DNA of 64,000 nucleotides from Mycobacterium sherrisii (GCF_002102355.1 NZ_LQPT01000051.1:52694-116693), one strand, 5' to 3'; shown: positions 28,519-36,145, numbered from the stretch's first letter. The notes: generated by a model not told the origin, from the sequence alone. Made by a program: numbers and translations.

Positions 28519-28524
28519 ATTCTA
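28519..28524 (-). promoter_or_regulatory. Candidate -10 element for pruC
   Basis: On the minus strand TAGAAT (TANNNT) ends eight bases before the pruC ATG. It overlaps the edge of the palindrome TACTAGTA (28523-28530). Confidence 0.45.
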
Positions 28525-28543
28525 CTAGTAAAGCGTCGACAGT

Positions 28544-28559
28544 TTGGCCGATAGGCCAA
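28544..28559. promoter_or_regulatory. Palindrome TTGGCC-GATA-GGCCAA, candidate PruC operator
   Basis: A perfect 6-4-6 inverted repeat in the 84-base gap between divergent pruC and pruA. It lies 51 bases upstream of the pruA ATG and 34 bases from the pruC ATG, so a bound regulator could act on both promoters. Assignment to PruC is by position. Confidence 0.45.
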
Positions 28560-28594
28560 CGGACGGGGTGGTCGGCGCGAGGATCCTGAACACC

Positions 28595-30226
28595 ATGGAC
28601 GCGATCAGCCAGCCCCCCATCCCGGCCAACGAGCCGGTCCACGACTACGCCCCCCACTCTCCGGAACGGTCCCGGCTGCGCACCGAGCTCGCCGCGCTGG
28701 CCGACCATCCGATCGACCTGCCGCACGTGATCGGCGGTCGACACCGCATGGGCGACGGCGCGCGCATCGACGTTGTCCAGCCGCACCGGCATGCCGCGAC
28801 GCTGGGCACCCTGACCAACGCCGGGCACGCCGACGCGGCCGCGGCGGTCGAGGCGGCGATGGCCGCCAAACACGACTGGGCGGCGCTGCCGTTCGACGAG
28901 CGCGCCGCGGTGTTCCTGCGCGCCGCCGACCTGTTGGCCGGCCCGTGGCGGGAGCGGATCGCGGCCGCGACGATGCTGGGCCAGTCCAAATCCGTCTACC
29001 AGGCCGAGATCGACTCGCCCTGCGAGCAGGTCGACTTCTGGCGCTTCAACGTGGCATTCGCCCGCCAGATCTTGGCCCAGCAGCCGATCAGCGCCCCGGG
29101 GGAGTGGAACCGCAGCGAGTACCGCCCGCTGGACGGCTTCGTGTACGCGGTCACGCCGTTCAACTTCACCTCGATCGCCGGAAATCTGCCGACGGCGCCG
29201 GCGCTGATGGGCAACACCGTGGTGTGGAAGCCGTCGATCACCCAGACGCTGTCGGCGTATCTGACCATGCAGCTGCTCGAGGCCGCCGGCCTGCCGCCCG
29301 GCGTGATCAACCTGGTCACCGGCGACGGGTTCGCGGTGTCCGAGGTGGTGCTGGCCGACCCGCGACTGGCCGGCATCCACTTCACCGGATCGACGGCCAC
29401 CTTCGGTCACCTCTGGCAGCAGGTGGGCGCCAATATCGCCCGTTACCACAGCTATCCGCGCCTGGTCGGTGAGACCGGCGGCAAAGACTTCGTGGTCGCC
29501 CACGCCTCGGCACGCCCGGATGTGTTGTGCACCGCGCTGATTCGCGGCGCCTTCGACTACCAGGGCCAGAAATGCTCGGCCGCATCCCGGGCGTTCATCC
29601 CGCATTCGGTGTGGCAACAGATGGGTGACGACTTCCTGGGCGCGGCGGCTCAACTGCGCTACGGTGACGTCGCCGACCTGACCAACTACGGGGGCGCGCT
29701 GATCGACCGCCGGGCATTCACCAAGAACGTCAACGCCATCGAGCGGGCCAAGGGCGCGGCCGGGATCACGATCGCGGTCGGCGGTGAATACGACGACAGC
29801 GTCGGCTATTTCGTTCGGCCGACCGTGCTGCTGTCCGACGATCCGACCGACGAGGCATTCTCGACCGAGTACTTCGGGCCGCTGTTGTCGGTGCACATCT
29901 ATCCCGACGACCACTACGAACGCATCCTCGACGTGATCGACACGGGGTCGCCCTACGCGCTGACCGGTGCGGTGATCGCCGACGACCGTCGGGCCGTGCT
30001 CACCGCGCAGGAGCGGTTGCGGTTCGCGGCCGGAAACTTCTACATCAACGACAAGCCGACCGGGGCCGTCGTCGGCCGCCAGCCGTTCGGGGGCGCGCGC
30101 CGGTCGGGCACCAACGACAAGGCCGGGTCGATGCTGAATCTGTTGCGCTGGACGTCGGCCCGGACCATCAAGGAGACGTTCGTCCCGGCCACCCACTACA
30201 CCTACCCGCACATGGGGTCGGACTGA
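28595..30226 (+). CDS. pruA: 1-pyrroline-5-carboxylate dehydrogenase PruA (RocA)
   Basis: NAD-dependent aldehyde dehydrogenase (543 aa) that oxidises glutamate semialdehyde/P5C to glutamate, the second step of proline breakdown. Visible motifs are the cofactor/substrate region VTPFNFTSIAGNLPTAPALMGN, the general-base Glu in GETGGKDFVVAH and the catalytic Cys in FDYQGQKCSAASR. ATG 28595 matches family N-termini (MDAISQPPIPANEPVHDYAP); the frame is open to 28544 but that overlaps the palindrome. pruB follows with a one-base TGATG overlap. Expression is probably controlled by PruC from the shared intergenic region. Confidence 0.96.
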   Translation: MDAISQPPIPANEPVHDYAPHSPERSRLRTELAALADHPIDLPHVIGGRHRMGDGARIDVVQPHRHAATLGTLTNAGHADAAAAVEAAMAAKHDWAALPFDERAAVFLRAADLLAGPWRERIAAATMLGQSKSVYQAEIDSPCEQVDFWRFNVAFARQILAQQPISAPGEWNRSEYRPLDGFVYAVTPFNFTSIAGNLPTAPALMGNTVVWKPSITQTLSAYLTMQLLEAAGLPPGVINLVTGDGFAVSEVVLADPRLAGIHFTGSTATFGHLWQQVGANIARYHSYPRLVGETGGKDFVVAHASARPDVLCTALIRGAFDYQGQKCSAASRAFIPHSVWQQMGDDFLGAAAQLRYGDVADLTNYGGALIDRRAFTKNVNAIERAKGAAGITIAVGGEYDDSVGYFVRPTVLLSDDPTDEAFSTEYFGPLLSVHIYPDDHYERILDVIDTGSPYALTGAVIADDRRAVLTAQERLRFAAGNFYINDKPTGAVVGRQPFGGARRSGTNDKAGSMLNLLRWTSARTIKETFVPATHYTYPHMGSD

Positions 30227-31194
30227 TGGCCGGCGTCTTCGCCCACACGCTGCGGCCGGCCATCATCGCCGCGAGTCGGCGCGACGGGTTGCGCCGCGCC
30301 GCCGAGGGACTGTCGCTCACCCGGCAGGTAGTGCACCGGTTCGTCCCCGGCGAGACCATCGACTCTGCTCTGGAAACTGTTGCTGCCCTTCGTGGTTCGG
30401 GCCGATACGTCAGCGTCGACTATCTCGGCGAGGATGTCGAGAGCGCCGACGACGCCGCGGCGGCCGTGCGGACGTATCTGGAGTTGATCGATCGATTGGC
30501 CGGCACGGATGGGCCCGGCGGCGGGGCGGTCCGCCCGCTGGAGGTCTCGGTGAAGTTGTCGGCCATCGGGCAGTCGCTGCCCCGCGACGGCGACAAGATC
30601 GCGCGGGACAACGCGTGGACGATCTGCGCTGCGGCCGGGCGGGTCGGGATGTGGGTGACGGTGGACGCCGAGAACCACACCACGACCGATTCGACCCTGT
30701 CCATCGTGCGCGACTTGCGCGCCGACTTCCCTTGGCTGGGCACGGTTTTGCAGGCCTACCTGCGGCGCACCCTGGGCGACTGCCGGGAATTCGCGGCGTC
30801 GGGGGCCCGGATCCGGCTTTGCAAGGGCGCTTACGACGAGCCGGCGTCGGTGGCCTACCGTGGGGCGCACGAGGTCACCGAGTCCTACCTGGCTTGCCTG
30901 CGGGAGCTGATGGCCGGGTCCGGATACCCGATGGTGGCCTCCCACGACCCCGTAATCATCGGCGCCGTGCCCGCGGTAGCGCGCGAATCAGGGTGCAGCA
31001 CAGCAGATTTCGAATATCAGATGCTGTATGGCATCCGTGACGACGAGCAGCGCCGGTTGGCCGGGCTCGGCAACCAGATGCGGGTCTACCTGCCGTTCGG
31101 CACGCAATGGTACGGGTACTTCATGCGCCGGCTCGCCGAACGGCCCGCCAACCTCACCTTCTTCTTGCGGGCACTCGCCCAGCGCGGCCACTGA
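30226..31194 (+). CDS. pruB: Proline dehydrogenase PruB
   Basis: Monofunctional FAD-dependent proline dehydrogenase (322 aa) with a TIM-barrel fold, oxidising proline to P5C and passing electrons to the quinone pool. Family segments are EVSVKLSAIGQSLP, FAASGARIRLCKGAYDEP, VASHDP, FEYQMLYGIR and RVYLPFGTQWYGYFMRRLAERPAN, which carry the FAD and substrate contacts. It overlaps pruA by one base, so the two enzymes are made together and can channel P5C. A repeat-bearing region follows 8 bases after the stop. Confidence 0.96.
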   Translation: MAGVFAHTLRPAIIAASRRDGLRRAAEGLSLTRQVVHRFVPGETIDSALETVAALRGSGRYVSVDYLGEDVESADDAAAAVRTYLELIDRLAGTDGPGGGAVRPLEVSVKLSAIGQSLPRDGDKIARDNAWTICAAAGRVGMWVTVDAENHTTTDSTLSIVRDLRADFPWLGTVLQAYLRRTLGDCREFAASGARIRLCKGAYDEPASVAYRGAHEVTESYLACLRELMAGSGYPMVASHDPVIIGAVPAVARESGCSTADFEYQMLYGIRDDEQRRLAGLGNQMRVYLPFGTQWYGYFMRRLAERPANLTFFLRALAQRGH

Positions 31195-31201
31195 TCCACA
31201 G

Positions 31202-31298
31202 CGAGTGTGCATCCCCGGCTTTCGATGCGACCGCTGGGCGCCGACACGCCGAACGTACCCGCCGAGGATTCACACTCGGCGCCGTGGATTCACACTCG
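31202..31298. repeat. 13-bp repeat: two direct copies and one inverted copy after pruB
   Basis: GGATTCACACTCG occurs at 31266-31278 and 31286-31298, and its reverse complement with one mismatch at 31202-31214. The first copy spans the stop codon of the convergent TetR gene and the second lies within its coding end. The inverted pair can form a hairpin between convergent pruB and tetR, so it may also serve as terminator. Confidence 0.6.
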
Positions 31299-31881
31299 AG
31301 GCGGCGAAGCCGCGCACCGCGTGCGCGCGGACAAACTCCGCGACGACGTCCGGATCGTCCATATCCAGGTTCGATGACGGCGTGCTGAACAGCGAGAACA
31401 AGATTCGCGCGAACCACTCACCGGCCGCGCCGACGTCGAGATCCTTACGGACCTCCCCGGTCAGCTTGGCGGCCGACAGGTACGGCGACAGAAAGTCCAC
31501 ACATTCGCGCAGCAACACCGCGGCGTCCTTGGTCAGCAGCAGGCTGATCGCGTCTTCGTCGAAATACTTCTCCGAGGAGATGACCCGACGCGCCTGCGTC
31601 ACGAATACCGCTGCCGAGCACAGCTTTTCCTCGAGACTACCGCCGCGGTCCATCGCCTTGGTCATCTCGCGATAGAACCGTTGCGAGGCATACTCGGCGC
31701 AGGCCTCGATGATGGCGGCCTTGTCGCTGAAGTACTCGTAGATGGTGCTGCGCGACACCCCGGCCCGCTTGGCGATGTCGACGATCGTGGCCTTGTGCAA
31801 ACCATGCCTGCCGAAACACGCGAACGCGGATTCGACGATCAGCTCGCGGGTGTCGGTCAGCGCGGCGGCCTGAGCGGTCAT
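31270..31881 (-). CDS. TetR-family regulator next to the Ltp2-like operon
   Basis: Regulator of 203 aa. The N-terminal HTH is clear at about residues 25-60 (ATIVDIAKRAGVSRSTIYEYFSDKAAII), and the C-terminal domain is helical with an unknown ligand. It is transcribed in the same direction as the CYP-MaoC-DUF35-MaoC-Ltp2 operon and lies about 175 bases downstream of it, so it is a candidate regulator of that operon. The last nine residues (SSVNPRRRV) are encoded by the 13-bp repeat unit, which suggests that the original C-terminus was replaced when the repeat arrived. Confidence 0.85.
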   Translation of the reverse strand: MTAQAAALTDTRELIVESAFACFGRHGLHKATIVDIAKRAGVSRSTIYEYFSDKAAIIEACAEYASQRFYREMTKAMDRGGSLEEKLCSAAVFVTQARRVISSEKYFDEDAISLLLTKDAAVLLRECVDFLSPYLSAAKLTGEVRKDLDVGAAGEWFARILFSLFSTPSSNLDMDDPDVVAEFVRAHAVRGFAASSVNPRRRV

Positions 31882-31969
31882 GGCAGCAATGTTCCCCGGG
31901 CCACCAGCCGGGCGCCCGCGCAGGCAACTGCCTCGACGATGTCGATACGGCGAAACGGTGTGGGCGGCA

Positions 31970-32035
31970 TCAAGGGCCGAACCCCAAACCGGTCGCCGGC
32001 GTGCCGGGGTCGGCCAGCAGTGCGAGTTTCGGCAT
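31970..32035 (-). CDS. 21-residue ORF downstream of the Ltp2-like gene, possibly a truncated gene start
   Basis: ATG 32035 follows GAGGGG at eight bases spacing, 20 bases after the Ltp2-like stop. The product MPKLALLADPGTPATGLGFG plus a terminal P is too short to assign. It could be a small protein or the 5' stub of a deleted gene, as seen twice elsewhere in this operon. Confidence 0.3.
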   Translation of the reverse strand: MPKLALLADPGTPATGLGFGP

Positions 32036-32055
32036 GACGGTTCCCCTCGGCTCGT

Positions 32056-33222
32056 CTAGTCCGCCGGCGCGAGGATCAGCCCGCTGGTCGGCACGCCGGT
32101 GCCCGAGGTGACCAGGACGTGCTCGACGTTGTCGACCTGGTTGTACGACGTGCCGCGGATCTGGCGCACGCCCTCGGTGATGCCGTTCATGCCGTGGATG
32201 TACGCCTCGCCCAGCAACCCGCCGTTGGTGTTGATCGGGAACTCCCCGCCCAGCGACAGCCGCTCGACGGTGGCGAAGTCCTTCGCCTCGCCCCGCCCGC
32301 AGAACCCGAGCTCTTCGAGCTGGGTGAACACGAACGGCGTGAAATGGTCGTAGATGAACGCGGTTTGAATGTCCTGCGGCTTGAGGCCCGAGTCGCGCCA
32401 CAGCCGAGCGGCAACCACGCCCATCTCCGGCAGCCCGGTGATGTCGTCGCGGTAGTAACTGGTCATCATCTCGCCGTTGGCCGCGGCGCCCTGCGCCGCC
32501 GCGGTGATGATCGCCGGCGGCTGCCGCAGATCGCGGGCACGCCGGGCGCTGGTCACCACCAGCGCCACCCCGCCGTCGCTCTCCTGGCAGCAATCCAGCA
32601 GTCGCAGAACGGGTTCGACGATCCACCGCGAGTTCTGGTGGTCCTGTAGGGTGATCGGCCGCTGATAGAACCACGCGTCGGGGTTGGTGGCGGCGTGTTT
32701 GCGGTCGACCACGGCGATGCGACCGAAATCGGAGTTGCTGACGCCGTAGGTCGACATGTACCGCTGGGCGTGCATCGCGACCCACGCTGCGGGAGTGAGC
32801 AATCCGAACGGCGCATAGTGCGCCATGAACACCGGCGTCTCGGTCATGCTGCGTCCGCTGCCGCCGAACCGGAACCCGGAACGCTCGTTGAAGGCCCGCC
32901 AGCACACCACCACGTCGGCGACACCGGTCGCGACGGCCATGGCCGCGTGCACCACGGTGCCGGCCGCAGCACCGCCGCCGTGATGCACGCGGGAAAAGAA
33001 GCTCAGGTCGCCGATGCCCACGTTGCGGGCGATGTCGATCTCGTCGCTGGAGTCCATCGTGAAGGTGACCATGCCGTCGACGTCGCCAGGCGCCAAGCCC
33101 GCGTCATCGAGCGCGGCGCTGACCGCCTCGCATGCCAATTGCAGTTCGCTGCGCCCGGACTCCTTGGAGAACTCGGTCTGGCCGATGCCGACGATGGCGC
33201 AGCTGCCAGACAGGCGGCTCAC
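32056..33222 (-). CDS. Ltp2-like non-decarboxylating thiolase (steroid side-chain retro-aldolase type)
   Basis: Thiolase-fold protein of 388 aa in the SCP-x/lipid-transfer group. Family-wide segments are AIVGIGQTEFSK, FFSRVHHGGGAAAGTVVHAAMAVATG and the C-terminal INTNGGLLGEAYIHGMNGI. Instead of a thiolase Cys the central region reads HHGGG, as in the Ltp2 group, which cleaves a beta-hydroxyacyl-CoA by retro-aldol reaction and needs a DUF35 partner. A DUF35 protein and two MaoC proteins are encoded immediately upstream, the same gene types as in the igr operon. It overlaps the MaoC gene by four bases (GTGA). The exact steroid or polyketide-like substrate is unknown. Confidence 0.85.
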   Translation of the reverse strand: MSRLSGSCAIVGIGQTEFSKESGRSELQLACEAVSAALDDAGLAPGDVDGMVTFTMDSSDEIDIARNVGIGDLSFFSRVHHGGGAAAGTVVHAAMAVATGVADVVVCWRAFNERSGFRFGGSGRSMTETPVFMAHYAPFGLLTPAAWVAMHAQRYMSTYGVSNSDFGRIAVVDRKHAATNPDAWFYQRPITLQDHQNSRWIVEPVLRLLDCCQESDGGVALVVTSARRARDLRQPPAIITAAAQGAAANGEMMTSYYRDDITGLPEMGVVAARLWRDSGLKPQDIQTAFIYDHFTPFVFTQLEELGFCGRGEAKDFATVERLSLGGEFPINTNGGLLGEAYIHGMNGITEGVRQIRGTSYNQVDNVEHVLVTSGTGVPTSGLILAPAD

Positions 33223-33671
33223 GAGGCGGCCCTGTCGAGCAGGCTGAGCACCGCGGTGCCCGAGACGTGATCGCCGAGACTGTTGGAACCCCGGAACGTC
33301 ACCTCGACGAAGTTCTCACCGCCGGTGCCCTCGCTCTTGCCGGTCACGTTGCCGGTGAAGCGTAGCGGATCGTCGGGAAAGCAGGGCACGCCGAGCCGGA
33401 TCGACAGCTTCTTGACCATTGCCTCGGGCCCGGCCCAGTCGGTGAGGAACCGAACGCAGTACCCGTTGGTGGTCAAGATGTTCATGAACAAGTTGGGTGA
33501 GCCCTGCTTGTTGGCGTAGTCGCGGTCGTGATGGACCGGCATGAAGTCGCGCGAGGCGATCGCCCCGGCCACGATCAACGTTGTGGTGATTGGAATTTCG
33601 AGCGCGGTGACCTCGTCGCCGACGTTGACCTCGGCCCAGCTCAGTGTGGTGATGCGATGTGCCGTCGTCAT
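33219..33671 (-). CDS. MaoC-like hydratase subunit, ChsH1-like
   Basis: Single hot-dog-fold protein of 150 aa (MaoC dehydratase family). The hydratase motif is seen in AGAIASRDFMPVHHDRDYANKQG, where Asp and His form the expected catalytic pair, and FRGSNSLGDHVSGTAVLSL closes the fold. In the igr operon ChsH1 pairs with ChsH2 to hydrate a steroid enoyl-CoA with a shortened side chain. ATG 33671 is preceded by GGAGGACCC. It overlaps the Ltp2-like gene, and an acyl-CoA-dehydrogenase remnant lies just upstream. Confidence 0.83.
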   Translation of the reverse strand: MTTAHRITTLSWAEVNVGDEVTALEIPITTTLIVAGAIASRDFMPVHHDRDYANKQGSPNLFMNILTTNGYCVRFLTDWAGPEAMVKKLSIRLGVPCFPDDPLRFTGNVTGKSEGTGGENFVEVTFRGSNSLGDHVSGTAVLSLLDRAAS

Positions 33672-33684
33672 GGGTCCTCCTTCT

Positions 33685-33771
33685 TCAGCGGTAGGTGCTG
33701 CCGATACCCGCCAGCTGCCCACAGGAAATGGCGGTGCAGGGGAGTTGTGCTTCGGTGACGGTGAAGTCCAC
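33685..33771 (-). pseudogene. Remnant of an acyl-CoA dehydrogenase (ChsE2/FadE28-like position)
   Basis: A 28-codon ORF from GTG 33771 begins MDFTVTEAQ, the canonical N-terminus of FadE-type acyl-CoA dehydrogenases, then runs without homology into LPCTAISCGQLAGIGSTYR and stops. A full gene would have about 340-390 codons. It lies nine bases after the DUF35 stop and 13 bases before the ChsH1-like ATG, a slot consistent with one dehydrogenase gene of an igr-type operon. The simplest reading is an internal deletion that kept the two ends. The similarity is only nine residues long, so the call is tentative. Confidence 0.45.
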
Positions 33772-33780
33772 GACGAGTAC

Positions 33781-34191
33781 CTATGAGCCCGACCGGAATT
33801 GGTGCAGCACGAGAGCGTCGCCGCCGGCACCGTCGAAGGTCTGGAAGAAGACCTCGACCGGCATCCCGACGGTGACGTCCGCGGGGTCGATCTCACACAG
33901 GTTCGACACGAGCCGCACGCCCTCGTCGAGCTCGACGAGCACCACGATATAGGGGTACTCGAAAAACGGGAACTTGGGCTCGTGGGGTATCACGTAGCTG
34001 TAAACTGTTCCGCGGCCGCAGGATTCGATGGCCTCCCAGTTCAGCGAGCGGCAGTGCGGGCACATGGGTCGCGGCGGGTTACGCAGCACCCCGCAGCCCT
34101 GGCACCGCTGAATCAGCAGCTTGTGGTCGCGCAACCCGCTCCAGAACAATTCGGTGTCCGGGGTGACCGCCGGGGCCAGTCGGATCGCCAT
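33781..34191 (-). CDS. DUF35 OB-fold zinc-ribbon protein, ChsH2 C-terminal-domain-like
   Basis: Small protein of 136 aa with the rubredoxin-like zinc knuckle CQGCG(N)12CPHC at about residues 30-48 followed by the acyl-CoA-associated OB fold (GRGTVYSYVIPHEP, YIVVLVELDEG). In the steroid igr operon this domain is fused to the C-terminus of ChsH2 and binds Ltp2 to form the active aldolase. Here it is a stand-alone protein overlapping the MaoC gene by one base, so the two halves of ChsH2 are separately encoded. It probably bridges hydratase and aldolase. Confidence 0.86.
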   Translation of the reverse strand: MAIRLAPAVTPDTELFWSGLRDHKLLIQRCQGCGVLRNPPRPMCPHCRSLNWEAIESCGRGTVYSYVIPHEPKFPFFEYPYIVVLVELDEGVRLVSNLCEIDPADVTVGMPVEVFFQTFDGAGGDALVLHQFRSGS

Positions 34192-34739
34192 CAGTTCGCC
34201 GGCCTGAAGCGCAGTACCCGGAATCGCTGGCGCCCGAGCACCGCACCGTGCTGATCGGTGTAGGTGATGAGCCAGGTCAAGAAGAACCCGGTGCCCAGCG
34301 CCGTCTTCTTCTCCTCGGAAACCTCCTCGAACACCGACGTCGCGCTGATCACGTCATCGAGCCGCGGATACCGTTCGATCTCGAACTCCGAGTTGGTCGC
34401 CACCGTGCTGGTGTAGCCGGCGTCGTCGAGGAATGCCGTCGGGTTGTTGGTGATCTCCATCGGCGCGCCGCCGCGCTCTGCGATGCCCTCTAGCTTCGGG
34501 GCCGGCATCGTCCAGGTCTGCAGCATCACCGGGGGTGACACGATGCCACCGAACCGGGACGCGGCCGCGAACTCCGGATCCAGGTAGACGGGGTTCATGT
34601 CGTCGAGTGCGTGGGCCCAATGCCGGATCATCGGCTGATTCACCGGATCCGGTGCAATGCTTGGCTTTTCGCTGCCCCCGGTCGGCTGGCCGACGAGCCC
34701 GCGCAGCTTCGCGTGAAACTCGGTATCTGGGTCGGTCAC
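34191..34739 (-). CDS. MaoC-like hydratase subunit, ChsH2 N-terminal-domain-like
   Basis: Protein of 182 aa with the N-terminal MaoC (FAS1-type dehydratase) fold: NQPMIRHWAHALDDMNPVYLDP and FGGIVSPPVMLQTWTM. The catalytic Asp/His pair typical of active MaoC subunits is not obvious, which fits the partner role that ChsH2's MaoC domain plays next to ChsH1. GTG 34739 has AGGAGGATCC eight bases upstream. Its start overlaps the end of a dehydrogenase remnant (GTGA) and its stop overlaps the DUF35 gene, keeping the order hydratase-DUF35 seen in ChsH2. Confidence 0.83.
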   Translation of the reverse strand: MTDPDTEFHAKLRGLVGQPTGGSEKPSIAPDPVNQPMIRHWAHALDDMNPVYLDPEFAAASRFGGIVSPPVMLQTWTMPAPKLEGIAERGGAPMEITNNPTAFLDDAGYTSTVATNSEFEIERYPRLDDVISATSVFEEVSEEKKTALGTGFFLTWLITYTDQHGAVLGRQRFRVLRFRPAN

Positions 34740-34870
34740 TGGCTGGATCCTCCTGCCTTGTCGTGGTCTTGTCGGGGCGCCCTGGCATCAACGTCGGGCC
34801 GACCGTGTCGAGGGTCACCGGCGGAATCGGCGCGCGTCCGCTGCTGCTCTTCGGTGTACTCGAGATGCAC
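34736..34870 (-). pseudogene. Remnant of an acyl-CoA dehydrogenase (ChsE1/FadE29-like)
   Basis: GTG 34870 lies three bases after the CYP stop and opens MHLEYTEEQQRTR, a typical FadE N-terminus. About 30 bases on, a second frame encodes APIPPVTLDTVGPTLM, which closely resembles the FadE29 segment found about residue 85-100 (VPLPAVTLQTVGPTLQ). The two pieces are out of frame and everything between and after is missing, so a gene of some 380 codons has been reduced by at least two deletions. The residual frame runs 44 codons and still overlaps the MaoC start as GTGA. This is good evidence for a decayed ChsE1-type dehydrogenase. Confidence 0.62.
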
Positions 34871-34873
34871 CCC

Positions 34874-36076
34874 TTAGTCACCCGTCCCGAGTCGCACCGG
34901 CATGCGTTTGACGCCCGGCACCATCGTCGCGCGCATGCGGTCCACCTCGCCCGCCAGCTCCAGGTGCGCAAAGCGGTGCAGCAGTTCGTCGAACATCACC
35001 GCCGCCTCCAGTCGCGCCAATTGGGCACCGATGCACGAATGCTCGCCGCACCCGAACGCGATGTGCGGGTTGGGGTGCCGCGTGACCTTGAATTCCTCTG
35101 CATCCGAACCGAATATGTCCTCGTCGCGGTTGGCCGACCCGTACAGCATCACCACCACATCGCCGGCCGCGATGCGCCGGCCCCGGATCTCGACATCGGC
35201 TGTGGCGGTGCGAGCCATGTGCACCACCGGGCTGCTCCACCGCAGCATCTCTTCCACCGCGGCCGGAATCCGCGCCGGGTCCTCGACCAGCAGGCGGCAC
35301 TGGTCGGGATGGGTGATCAGCGCCAGGGTGCCCAGCGTGATCAGGTTCCGAGTGGTTTCATTACCGGCGACCAGTAGCAGGAACGCGAAGTTGAGCAAAT
35401 CTTCGTCGGTCAGACGTTGTTGCTCGATCTCCGCCCCCGCCAACACCGACAGCAGATCGTCGCGCGCCTCGGCGCGCCGCGCGGCGATCAGCTGCTGGAA
35501 ATAGTCGTAGAGCTGTCCCGCCGCGACCACCGGGTCGAGTTCGATCTCCGGATCGGCCGTTCCGGTCGCGGCGTCCGACCAGGCCCGAAATTGCTCCCAA
35601 TCGTCGGGCGGTGCACCGATCAGTTCGGCGATCAACCGGGTGGGCAAGGGAGCGGCGATTTGTTCGGCGAACTCGTGCACGGAGCCGGGCTCGATGCCGT
35701 CGAGTATCCCGCGCACGATGTGGCGAATCTTCGGCTCTAGCACCAAAACTCGGCGCCGGGTGAACCCGGAATTGATCAGCTTGCGCAGCTGCCGGTGCCG
35801 GGGCGGGTCGGTGAAGATGAGGCTGCCCTGCTGCACCGGATTCGGCATCTGCGGATCGGGGATGGTGATGCCGCGGGTCGAGGTGAACAGGGCGGGGTTG
35901 CTCGACACGAAGCGGATGTCCTCGTATTTCAGCAATGCCCAGAAGTTGGTGACGTCGTTCCAGCACACCGGTGCGGTGGCGCGCAGCTCTCGGTACGCCG
36001 GGTAGGGATCGCCGGCATAGAAGTCGGGGGAGTGCAGCGGGTAACTCGGCGAACGCAGCGGTGGATGGGTCAGCAC
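34874..36076 (-). CDS. Cytochrome P450
   Basis: Heme mono-oxygenase of 400 aa. Key motifs are AGNETT in helix I (O2 activation), EEMLRW (ExxR) and FGCGEHSCIG with the heme-thiolate Cys348. LIFTDPPRHRQLRKLINSGFT is the usual actinobacterial HxxxR region. It is the first gene of the minus-strand operon, in the position that cyp125 holds in the igr operon, so terminal oxidation of a sterol or isoprenoid chain is a reasonable guess. The sequence is not close enough to CYP125 or CYP142 for me to assign a subfamily. An inverted repeat 49 bases upstream may be its operator. Confidence 0.9.
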   Translation of the reverse strand: MLTHPPLRSPSYPLHSPDFYAGDPYPAYRELRATAPVCWNDVTNFWALLKYEDIRFVSSNPALFTSTRGITIPDPQMPNPVQQGSLIFTDPPRHRQLRKLINSGFTRRRVLVLEPKIRHIVRGILDGIEPGSVHEFAEQIAAPLPTRLIAELIGAPPDDWEQFRAWSDAATGTADPEIELDPVVAAGQLYDYFQQLIAARRAEARDDLLSVLAGAEIEQQRLTDEDLLNFAFLLLVAGNETTRNLITLGTLALITHPDQCRLLVEDPARIPAAVEEMLRWSSPVVHMARTATADVEIRGRRIAAGDVVVMLYGSANRDEDIFGSDAEEFKVTRHPNPHIAFGCGEHSCIGAQLARLEAAVMFDELLHRFAHLELAGEVDRMRATMVPGVKRMPVRLGTGD

Positions 36077-36124
36077 GGCAACGCCTCCCTAGCGATCGGC
36101 AAGACCATCATCCGCCCCGAATCG

Positions 36125-36145
36125 GACATATAGCCGCGATATGTC
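36125..36145. promoter_or_regulatory. Inverted repeat GACATAT-N7-ATATGTC, candidate operator
   Basis: Perfect seven-base arms around AGCCGCG in the 221-base gap between the divergent CYP and aldehyde dehydrogenase genes. It is AT-rich in a GC-rich region and has the size of a TetR-type operator. The TetR gene at 31270-31881 is the nearest candidate regulator. Confidence 0.5.
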
